DNA from: Acidimicrobiia bacterium
Lineage (GTDB): Bacteria > Actinomycetota > Acidimicrobiia > Spongiisociales > UBA5794
NCBI GenBank assembly: GCA_013695075.1
Contig: JACDBE010000040.1
Coordinates: 1 to 11,131 of the forward strand
DNA: 11,131 nt
Direction of reading: 5' to 3'
Position 1 is the first letter of the stretch; each line of letters starts with the position of its first letter. Below the pieces are notes generated by a model. That model worked only from the letters and a program-made list of their open reading frames with translations. It ran no database searches and was not told the origin of the DNA. Below are positions 1 to 5,807 of the stretch, piece after piece. The position numbers and the translations under genes are program-made.

Positions 1-244
1 GGCTCACCCCGAGGTCCCCATCGATCACGCTGGGACCGGTGTTGGTGACTGCACTGCCGGCCAGCACCGCGAAGGACTCGGCCGTACCTAGGTCAACGGT
101 GGCCGGTTGCGCCGACGCTGCCGGCAACCGCACGATCCCAACAAGGATCACCATGGCGGCGACGATCCCAACGGCCAGCACCGCCGCCACCCCACGCCGA
201 GGATCACGGGTGCCAGCCCGATGGCCCACCGGTGCCGAGAACAT
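1..244 (-). CDS. DUF3494 ice-binding-like secreted protein, 5' part only
   Basis: This is a partial gene read leftwards and cut by the window edge; about 81 residues are visible. From ATG at 244 the protein has a basic N-region (HRAGTRDPRRG), a hydrophobic stretch of about 20 residues (AAVLAVGIVAAMVILVGIV) and a PAASA|QP signal-peptidase-like site. The mature start follows: ATVDLGTAESFAVLAGS, then AVTNTGPSVIDGDLGVS. That opening is characteristic of the DUF3494 / ice-binding-like beta-solenoid family, whose members are secreted and either bind ice or act as surface adhesins. Ice binding is family knowledge and cannot be tested from this fragment. The start is uncertain. An in-frame GTG at 322 lies almost on top of GGAGG (324-328), which is too close for normal use, while ATG 244 has only a weak GGGCGG upstream. 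The gene is divergent from the decayed region to its right. Confidence 0.8.
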   Translation of the reverse strand, partial: MFSAPVGHRAGTRDPRRGVAAVLAVGIVAAMVILVGIVRLPAASAQPATVDLGTAESFAVLAGSAVTNTGPSVIDGDLGVS

Positions 245-390
245 CCGCCCAGCGAAGCCGGCGCGGGATACTGAGGTGTGCGGACAACTAACCGAATGAC
301 GGTGTTTTGCGATGGTAACCACCCCTCCACTGATAGTGATTCAAACCCTAGCACGATGATCCTATGTCTGCCTATGTGACAGCAGTCGCG

Positions 391-501
391 GGCACGCCGT
401 CCGGCCTGGACGTGTCCGGGCAGAGCTCCTCGCCGTACGACCTGGCGCTGGTGATGCGGCAGATCGTCGAGGAGCCGGAGTTGCTGGCGATCATGCAGAC
501 C
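391..501 (+). pseudogene. D-alanyl-D-alanine carboxypeptidase (peptidase S11) remnant
   Basis: About 37 codons on the plus strand read GTPSGLDVSGQSSS followed by PYDLALVMRQIVEEPELL and AIMQT. This matches the 'SGLD..GQ.SSAYDLA' segment that follows the catalytic core in low-molecular-weight penicillin-binding proteins (peptidase S11, DacC type), which trim peptidoglycan stem peptides outside the membrane. The catalytic SxxK, SxN and KTG motifs are absent and no S11 sequence continues on either side, so this is a gene scrap, not a working enzyme. The 3' edge (about 500) abuts the 3' edge of the convergent yihY remnant, as expected if one deletion removed the 3' ends of two facing genes. An ATG at 364 is in frame, but the first nine residues do not look like S11. 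Confidence 0.6.
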
Positions 502-1189
502 CCCCACCGCGGTGATGCCCACCGTGCCGCCGCGCTACCAGGCGTACCAGATCCAGAATCAGAGCCCGGACCGGCGCGTCCACGTGCGGCAGCCTGATGA
601 ACAACCACAGGAAGATCGGCGTGCCGCCCGCGATCGCGATGAGGATGCCGAGCAGGGCGGTGACCACGCCGATGCCGGGCACTTCGGACAGGCCGACCAG
701 GTCGATGACGAAGGACGTGAGGCCGGTGGCGAGCGCGGTGAGCGCGAGGGACGCCAGGATCGCCCCACCGAGGCCCAGCAGGGAGAGCAGGTCCTGGATG
801 AAGTCCTTGACGAAGCTGGGCTCGTCCGGCGTTCCCCGCCAGATCATCTGCATCGCCAGGCGGAGTTTGCTGAGCCAGCCGATCCCGGCGTAGAGCAGGC
901 CCAGCAGGCCGATCACCCCGATCACGCCGCGCTGATCGAGGGCCACCAGGACGGCGTCGACCAGATCCACTCCCAGCTCGCCCGCGACGGCCACCTGGAT
1001 CTGCAGGATCAGAGCGCGGAGCAACTCCGGCTGTCCACTGAGGACGGCGCCGGCGATGGGGACGGCGAGCAGGATGACCGGAAACAGCGCGAGAAGCCCG
1101 AAGTACGTGATCCCGGCGGCGAGCAGGTCGGCCTGCCGGGACGCGTAGTGGGAGGCGGCCCGGACGAGATGGTTCAGCCACGGCCGGCG
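491..1189 (-). pseudogene. YihY / BrkB-family membrane protein, lacking a start and a normal C-terminus
   Basis: About 230 codons read leftwards from roughly 1189 to a stop at 491. The sequence has YihY/UPF0761 (BrkB-like) features: an amphipathic lead WLNHLVRAASHYASRQ, the signature LLAAGITYFGLLALFP, then several hydrophobic segments including GVIGVIGLLGLLYAGIGWL, GGAILASLALTALATGL and GILIAIAGGTPIFLWLFIRL. Family members are inner-membrane proteins of poorly defined role. There is no ATG, GTG or TTG between the upstream coding scrap and the first conserved residues, so the true 5' end seems lost. At the C-terminus the frame degenerates into a His/Gly/Arg-rich tail. A better family-like ending (VGITAVGGL) sits in another frame at about 500-522. 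Third-position GC is still high, so the damage looks recent. A CTG start, or sequence errors, could still make this a real gene. Confidence 0.6.
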
Positions 1190-1196
1190 GGCGGCG

Positions 1197-1334
1197 GCTC
1201 CCCCGCTCGCCGTACACCAGCAGCACCGAACCCGCCGGCACGTCCTGGATTCCCCCCGAAGCGATGAACGCACCGTCGTACGCCCACCCGCTGGCCAGCG
1301 GCCCGTCGACGTTGGTGACCACCTGGCCCAGTTC
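1197..1334 (-). pseudogene. Unidentified coding-like fragment
   Basis: One minus-strand frame, between a stop near 1340 and the yihY remnant, has clearly coding-like codon use (GTC ACC AAC GTC GAC-type codons). It reads LGQVVTNVDGPLASGWAYD, GAFIASGGIQDVPAG, SVLLVYGERGS. I do not recognise the family. It has no plausible beginning or end of its own and runs into the yihY frame after the ERGS residues. The most economical reading is an internal scrap of a deleted gene fused to the yihY remnant. It could instead be the N-terminal part of a small unknown protein starting at GTG 1322. No function is assigned. Confidence 0.3.
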
Positions 1335-1392
1335 TTACTGCGGTCGGCCCCCAGCCGGGGGACGTCGACAGCGACCGACGGGACCTCCCCGC

Positions 1393-1871
1393 TCATGCTC
1401 CCCAGCGCATCACCATGGCTGCAATGGCCACCACCGGCAGGGCGATGTCGAGCGTGCCGATGGTGCCCATGGCCGCCGAAGCCGTCGCAGTGTCCCCGGA
1501 CCGGTAGGCGTCCGCCGCCTAGTCCGCCGCCGGGCGAATACCCGGGCGCCGAGCACCCCACCGAGAACCACCACCGCCACGAATCCGAAGCCGACGAAGA
1601 CATCGGAGAACCCATACACATCGGATTGCAGCACCAACCCGACACCGACAGCAGCAGGGCGACACCTGCCACCGGGTACAGCTTCCTACCCAGGCCGCCG
1701 TCATCCGGGCCGCAGCCACCTCGGGCGACTGCCGGGTGAGCCGGGGGGCCACCACCATCTGGGTGACCGATGCCCCAGCCAGACCGCCGCCGCGGTGGTG
1801 TGGATGATCAGCCGCAGATCGCGCCTGGAGTCCCTCCCCGACGACGACGGCTCTCCTCGGCATTGAATCAC
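1393..1871 (-). pseudogene. Small multi-pass membrane protein (CopD/DUF2269-like), broken by four frameshifts
   Basis: Joined across three frames, the minus strand gives one coherent membrane protein. In order it reads LRLIIHTTAAAVWLG, ASVTQMVVAPRLTRQSPEV, AAARMTAAWVG, KLYPVAGVALLLSVSG, LVLQSDVYGFSDVFVGF, GFVAVVVLGGVLGARVFARR, ADAYRSGDTATASAAMGTIG, TLDIALPVVAIAAMVMRWGA, stop at 1393. The 'IIHTTAAAVWLGA' opening and four hydrophobic segments resemble DUF2269 or CopD-like integral membrane proteins; the exact family is inference. Frame changes occur near 1773-1776, 1684-1690, 1638-1640 and 1519-1533. Each is explained by the loss of one base, and a TAG falls at the last. The start is probably GTG 1871 or ATG 1863. 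The breaks may be genuine decay or under-called short homopolymers in the assembly. Confidence 0.6.
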
Positions 1872-1912
1872 CCCGAGCAGGCCCGGGCAACCAACCTCGA
1901 CGTCACCCGGCG

Positions 1913-1940
1913 TTCACGTTGACGCCATGACCGGTACACT
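1913..1940 (+). promoter_or_regulatory. Candidate promoter of the LDPGTGS peptide / methyltransferase unit
   Basis: A TTCACG (1913-1918) lies 16 bp before TACACT (1935-1940), a good TAnnnT-type actinobacterial -10. A TTGACG (1919-1924) nearby is badly spaced for this -10. The predicted transcript start, near 1947, leaves a leader of about 55 bases before the GTG at 2003. The -10 lies within a perfect inverted repeat. This is the only promoter-like signal I see between the decayed region and the gene. Confidence 0.35.
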
Positions 1941-1950
1941 GAGGTACCGG
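1931..1950. repeat. Perfect 7-bp inverted repeat over the -10 region
   Basis: CCGGTAC (1931-1937) and GTACCGG (1944-1950) are exact reverse complements separated by ACTGAG. The repeat overlaps the candidate -10 and the expected transcription start, a typical place for a repressor operator. As RNA it would be a short hairpin at the extreme 5' end only if transcription starts upstream of it. Confidence 0.45.
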
Positions 1951-2002
1951 ATGCGGGTCCGGCCCGCTACCTCCAACATCGAATCCCTCCCGCGGAGGCA
2001 CC

Positions 2003-2200
2003 GTGAAGCTCATCGCATACCTGGATCCCGGCACCGGCAGTTTCATCGCCCAGGCGGTCATCGGCGGTGCCGCCGGTGTCGCCATCCTGGTCAAGACCAA
2101 GGGCCGCCAGATCTTCAAGCGGAAGAACAACACCGCCGCCGAAGAGCCAGGGGCCACTCGGGCCAGCGAGCCCGACGCGTCAGCCACCCGGCCCGAGTAG
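2003..2200 (+). CDS. Small 'LDPGTGS' single-pass membrane protein
   Basis: A 65-residue protein starts at GTG 2003, four bases after a strong GGAGG (1994-1998). The N-terminus MKLIAYLDPGTGSF is followed by one hydrophobic segment (about residues 14-32, IAQAVIGGAAGVAILVKTKG), a basic patch (RQIFKRKN) and an acidic, Ala/Pro-rich tail that looks disordered. I recognise the short LDPGTGS-plus-helix arrangement as a recurring small-protein type in bacteria, often beside methyltransferase, glycosyltransferase or phosphodiesterase genes; its biochemical function is unknown to me. Here the methyltransferase-containing gene begins 25 bases after its stop, so the two are almost certainly co-transcribed. 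A role as membrane anchor or partner for that protein is inference. The motif together with the RBS makes the gene itself secure. Confidence 0.8.
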   Translation: MKLIAYLDPGTGSFIAQAVIGGAAGVAILVKTKGRQIFKRKNNTAAEEPGATRASEPDASATRPE

Positions 2201-2225
2201 CTCCCGGGCAGCCGTCCGGGGTCGC

Positions 2226-3653
2226 ATGACCGAAGCCCCCCGCCCCGGCGCGGCGTCTCCGGCGACCCCCGATCCGGGCTCCTTCCGCGATCCCGGCAAC
2301 CGGGTCTTCGCCGTCGACGGCCAGGTCTACCGAGCGCTCGACGAGCGCGGCCTGGAAGCGTGGCACGCCCTCAACCGCACCCGCTTTTTCGGCGAGCAGC
2401 TGGTACGAGGCCGCATCGTGGACACCGAGCTGGTCGGGGAGGTGGCGGCAACCCCTGCGGGTGACTGGGCAGGAGTGCTACGCCACGACCGCATCCCCAT
2501 CGTCTCGTACCCGTACGAGTGGACCTTCTCGATGCTGCGCGCCGCCGCCCTCCTCCAGTTGGACCTGCTCGACGCCGCCCTCGCCGAGGACATGACGCTC
2601 AAGGACGCCACCCCGTACAACGTCCAGTTCGTCGGTGCCCGGCCGGTGTTCATCGACATCGGATCCTTCGCACCGCTACAGCACGGTGAGGTTTGGGTCG
2701 GCTACCGCCAGTTCCTCCGCCAGTACCTATACCCCTTGCTGATGCGGGCGCACGTCGGCATCCCGTACCAGCCGTGGCTGCGGGGCGACCCCGAAGGGCC
2801 CACCGCGGCGCAGATGGCGGCGATGCTGTCCGGCCGTGACCGGCTGCGCAAGGCGACCCTGCTCCACGTCGCCCTCCCTGCCCGCAGCGAGAAGTCCTAC
2901 CGGGACACCACCCGCGATCTCCGCGCGGAGTTCCGTGCTGCCGGGTTCGACAAGGAGCTGATCCGCAACAACGTCACCGGACTGCGACGCATCATCACCG
3001 CGCTGACGTGGGAGCACGGCCGGTCGCAGTGGAACCGCTACGCCGATGAGTGCACCCACGTGACCCGCCACCGCCATCCCAAGAGAGCCTTCCTGGAGCG
3101 GGTCGTCGACGAGCACCGCCCGCAGGTGGTGTGGGACCTGGGGGCCAACGACGGGCACTTCTCCCGGCTGGCGGCGACCGTGGCCGACACCGTGCTCGCC
3201 GTCGACGCCGACGAGGAGGTCCTCGATGGGCTCTTTCTGGCTCTGTCCGCCGAGGGTAACGACACCATCCTCCCCATGCTCCAGGACCTGGCCGCCCCCT
3301 CTCCGGCGATGGGATGGCGTGGCCGCGAGCGCCCCCGCCTCGAGCAGCGATCGTCGCCAGATCTGGTGCTGTGCTTCGCCGTCATCCACCACCTCGTCGT
3401 GGGTCGCAACGTCCCGTTGCGCCAGGTGGTCGACTGGCTGGCCGACCTCGACGCCAGAGTGATCCTGGAGTGGGTGCCACCCGACGACCCCATGGTGCGG
3501 CTGCTGGCGGTGAACAAGCGACCGTACGAGATCCACGCCGACTATCACGAGGAAGCGCTGCGCCGCTACCTGGCCGACCGCTATGTCGTCGAGGCCGAGG
3601 AGCCGCTGCCCGACGGTGGCCGGCGCCTCTTCGCCGTGCGACCCCGAGATTGA
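2226..3653 (+). CDS. Class I SAM-dependent methyltransferase with kinase-like N-terminal half
   Basis: A 475-residue protein starts at ATG 2226. The C-terminal half carries methyltransferase landmarks: motif I VVWDLGANDGHFS (D304-x-G306-x-N-D-G310), the acidic residue ending strand 2 in VLAVDAD (D327), and PDLVLCFAVIHHLV (H388-H389) in the motif IV region. It therefore most likely transfers a methyl group from SAM, releasing SAH; the acceptor cannot be read from sequence. The N-terminal half contains LKDATPYNVQF (K126, D127, N132) followed by VFIDIGSF (D144-x-G146). The order D-x4-N then D-x-G recalls the catalytic loop and metal-binding loop of protein-kinase-like phosphotransferases; no glycine-rich loop is obvious. 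The start is preceded by only a weak GGGG, and translation may depend on the upstream small gene. No signal peptide or membrane segment is seen. Confidence 0.75.
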   Translation: MTEAPRPGAASPATPDPGSFRDPGNRVFAVDGQVYRALDERGLEAWHALNRTRFFGEQLVRGRIVDTELVGEVAATPAGDWAGVLRHDRIPIVSYPYEWTFSMLRAAALLQLDLLDAALAEDMTLKDATPYNVQFVGARPVFIDIGSFAPLQHGEVWVGYRQFLRQYLYPLLMRAHVGIPYQPWLRGDPEGPTAAQMAAMLSGRDRLRKATLLHVALPARSEKSYRDTTRDLRAEFRAAGFDKELIRNNVTGLRRIITALTWEHGRSQWNRYADECTHVTRHRHPKRAFLERVVDEHRPQVVWDLGANDGHFSRLAATVADTVLAVDADEEVLDGLFLALSAEGNDTILPMLQDLAAPSPAMGWRGRERPRLEQRSSPDLVLCFAVIHHLVVGRNVPLRQVVDWLADLDARVILEWVPPDDPMVRLLAVNKRPYEIHADYHEEALRRYLADRYVVEAEEPLPDGGRRLFAVRPRD

Positions 3654-3709
3654 CGGACAGTGGACTCCCAGCGGCGATCTGGGGCAGCCTGCTCGTACGC
3701 CGGTGGCGG

Positions 3710-3715
3710 TAGCAT
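3710..3715 (+). promoter_or_regulatory. Candidate -10 for leaderless msrB transcript
   Basis: TAGCAT lies six bases before the ATG at 3722, so the expected transcription start coincides with the start codon. No convincing Shine-Dalgarno sequence precedes that ATG. This is the usual geometry of leaderless actinobacterial genes. No good -35 is present at the matching distance. Confidence 0.4.
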
Positions 3716-3721
3716 CCAATC

Positions 3722-4126
3722 ATGACCAAATCAGACGATGTCGAGCTACGCAGCCGGCTGACCCCCGAGCAGTACCACGTAACCCAGGAGGCCGGCACCG
3801 AACGGGCCTTCACCGGGGTGTACTGGGACAGCAAGGACGAGGGCACCTACCGCTGCGTGGTGTGTAACGCCCCGCTGTTCTCCTCGGACGCCAAGTACGA
3901 CTCTGGCACCGGCTGGCCGTCGTTCTACCAGCCCATCGAACCCGGCGCCGTCGACGCCAAGGGCGACTTCAAGATGTTGGTGCCCCGCACCGAGGTGGAG
4001 TGCGCCAGCTGCGGCGCCCACCTGGGTCACGTGTTCAAGGACGGCCCCGACCCTACCGGGCTGCGCTACTGCATGAACTCGGCGTCGCTCGACCTGGAAC
4101 CGGCGTCTGAGGCCGAGGAGGGGTAG
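3722..4126 (+). CDS. msrB: Peptide-methionine (R)-S-oxide reductase MsrB
   Basis: A complete 134-residue single-domain MsrB, a cytosolic enzyme that reduces methionine-R-sulfoxide in oxidised proteins. Landmarks in order are LTPEQYHVTQEAGTERAF, the first zinc pair C45-x2-C48, FSSDAKYDSGTGWPSF, the second zinc pair C94-x2-C97, HLGHVF, and the catalytic GLRYCMNSASL with C117. These are the only five cysteines. Where many MsrBs have a resolving cysteine (DSGCGWPSF type), this one has Thr63, so it should be a 1-Cys form regenerated by direct attack of a reductant or another redox partner; that consequence is inference. The gene lies 68 bases after the methyltransferase stop and appears to have its own leaderless promoter. 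Confidence 0.95.
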   Translation: MTKSDDVELRSRLTPEQYHVTQEAGTERAFTGVYWDSKDEGTYRCVVCNAPLFSSDAKYDSGTGWPSFYQPIEPGAVDAKGDFKMLVPRTEVECASCGAHLGHVFKDGPDPTGLRYCMNSASLDLEPASEAEEG

Positions 4127-4151
4127 CCGAACCGCGAACTTTGAGCGACTT

Positions 4152-4168
4152 ACCCCGCTATGCGGGGT
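4152..4168 (+). promoter_or_regulatory. Hairpin in the msrB-aceB spacer
   Basis: ACCCCGC (4152-4158) and GCGGGGT (4162-4168) form a perfect 7-bp stem with a TAT loop in the 76-base spacer before aceB. An outer pair CGAACC (4128-4133) / GGTTCG (4180-4185) could enclose it. No T-run follows (GAAACG instead), so it is not a standard intrinsic terminator. It may be an operator for the glyoxylate genes or a leader hairpin. The aceB ribosome site AAGGA (4190-4194) lies outside the structure. Confidence 0.4.
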
Positions 4169-4202
4169 GAAACGCGCAAGGTTCGCATGAAGGACTGGAG
4201 CC

Positions 4203-5807
4203 ATGGACCGCGGCGTGACCATCACCGGCAGCATCGCCGCCGGCTACGACAAGATCCTCACCGACGAGGCGCTGGCCTTCATCGCCGGGCTCCACCGCCG
4301 GTTCGACCCGGTGCGGCGGGAGCTGCTCGACGCCAGGGCGGAGCGGCAGCGGCGCATCGACGGTGGCGAGATGCCCGACTTCCTCGACGCCACCGCCGAC
4401 ATCCGCGCCGCCGCCTGGACCGTGGCCCCCATCCCCATCGACCTGGCCGACCGTCGGTGCGAGATCACCGGGCCGGTGGATCGCAAGATGATGATCAACG
4501 CTCTCAACTCGGGAGCCCGGGTCTTCATGGCGGACTTCGAGGACTCCTGCTCTCCCACCTGGAGCAACCTCATCGAGGGCCAGATCAACCTGGTGGATGC
4601 GGTGCGCCGCACGATCGAGCACACCGCCCCCGACGGCAGGCACTACACCCTGAGCGACATCCCGGCCACGCTGCTGGTGCGGCCCCGCGGCTGGCATCTC
4701 GTCGACAACAACGTGCTGATCGACGGCATCCCGGTGTCGGCGGCGCTGCTCGACTTCGGGCTGTTCTTCTTCCACAACGCCGCCGAGCTGGTCGCCGCCG
4801 GCAGCGGCCCCTACTTCTATCTCCCCAAGCTGGAGAGCCACCTCGAGGCGCGGCTGTGGAACGACGTTTTCGTCGCCGCCCAGGACGGGATCGGTCTGCC
4901 CCAGGGAACCATCCGGGCCACGGTGCTGATCGAGACCATCCTGGCCGCCTTCGAGATGGACGAGATCCTTTACGAGTTGCGGGATCACTCCGCCGGGCTC
5001 AACGCCGGCCGCTGGGACTACATCTTCTCGATCATCAAGAAGTTCCGCAACCGACCCGACATGGTGCTCCCCGACCGCAACCAGGTGACGATGGCGGTTC
5101 CCTTCATGCGGGCATACACCGACCTGCTCATCGCCACCTGCCACCGCCGCCGCGCCCACGCCATGGGCGGGATGGCGGCCTTCATCCCCAGCCGCACCGA
5201 CGAGACGGTCAACGCCGAGGCCTTCGCCAAGGTGCGCCACGACAAGGAGCGCGAGTCGCGCAACGGCCACGACGGCACCTGGGTGGCCCATCCCGACCTG
5301 GTATCGCTGGCCACCGAGGTGTTCGACGAGGTCCTCGGTAACCGCCCCAACCAGATCGACCGGCAGCGCCCTGACGTGGTCCCCGAGGCGGCGGCGTTGC
5401 TCGACGTCGCCATCGCCGGCGGCATGGTCACCGTCGCCGGGGTGCGGATCAACGTCGACGTCGCCATCCGTTACCTGTCCGCCTGGCTTTCCGGCAACGG
5501 CGCCGCCGGCATCTACAACCTGATGGAGGACGCCGCCACCGCCGAGATCTCCCGCTCCCAGATCTGGCAGTGGGTGCATCACGGGGTGAGCACCGAGGAC
5601 GGCGACCTCGTCGACGCCGCCTACGTGCGGTCGGTCGCCGACAGCGAGGTGGCCAGGATGCGCGACGAGTTCGGCGAGGACCGCTTCGCCCAATGGCGGG
5701 TCGAGGAGGCGAGGAGCCTGTTCGAGCAGGTAGCCCTTGACCCGGTATACCCCGAGTTCCTCACCGTTCCCGCCTACGCCGTTCTCGAGACCAGGAGCCC
5801 GACATGA
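4203..5807 (+). CDS. aceB: Malate synthase A
   Basis: A 534-residue protein, the usual length of the A isoform. It condenses glyoxylate with acetyl-CoA to malate, the second step of the glyoxylate shunt, in the cytosol. Diagnostic residues are present: R162 in LVRPRGWH, Mg ligands E244 (VLIETI) and D272, the family signature RDHSAGLNAGRWDYIF (262-274), and the catalytic base D443 in NLMEDAATAEISR. The start ATG 4203 follows AAGGA with an 8-base spacer. The stop TGA overlaps the ATG of aceA in an ATGA junction, so the two shunt enzymes are translationally coupled. A small hairpin precedes the gene and might be a control site. Nothing looks truncated or unusual. The very long minus-strand open frame across this gene is a codon-bias artefact. 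Confidence 0.97.
   Translation: MDRGVTITGSIAAGYDKILTDEALAFIAGLHRRFDPVRRELLDARAERQRRIDGGEMPDFLDATADIRAAAWTVAPIPIDLADRRCEITGPVDRKMMINALNSGARVFMADFEDSCSPTWSNLIEGQINLVDAVRRTIEHTAPDGRHYTLSDIPATLLVRPRGWHLVDNNVLIDGIPVSAALLDFGLFFFHNAAELVAAGSGPYFYLPKLESHLEARLWNDVFVAAQDGIGLPQGTIRATVLIETILAAFEMDEILYELRDHSAGLNAGRWDYIFSIIKKFRNRPDMVLPDRNQVTMAVPFMRAYTDLLIATCHRRRAHAMGGMAAFIPSRTDETVNAEAFAKVRHDKERESRNGHDGTWVAHPDLVSLATEVFDEVLGNRPNQIDRQRPDVVPEAAALLDVAIAGGMVTVAGVRINVDVAIRYLSAWLSGNGAAGIYNLMEDAATAEISRSQIWQWVHHGVSTEDGDLVDAAYVRSVADSEVARMRDEFGEDRFAQWRVEEARSLFEQVALDPVYPEFLTVPAYAVLETRSPT

Noticed and set aside
335..350. tRNA T-loop-like string (minus strand GGGTTTGAATC)
   Set aside because: No matching acceptor, D-arm or anticodon arm can be drawn around it.
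512..1267. Plus-strand open frame of about 250 codons rich in D, Q, R and E
   Set aside because: Composition is that of a strand opposite membrane-protein codons; the minus strand reads YihY-like helices instead.
2727..3719. 330-codon minus-strand frame opposite the methyltransferase
   Set aside because: Plus-strand motifs (DLGANDGHF, FIDIGSF) fix the coding strand; the antisense product has no recognisable features.
4152..4168. Intrinsic terminator after msrB
   Set aside because: The stem is good but is followed by GAAACG, with no T-tract on either side; kept only as a hairpin.
4158..5693. Long minus-strand open frame (over 500 codons) opposite malate synthase
   Set aside because: It is the mirror of a GC-rich plus-strand gene whose motifs are unambiguous; its His/Gly/Val-rich translation matches nothing.
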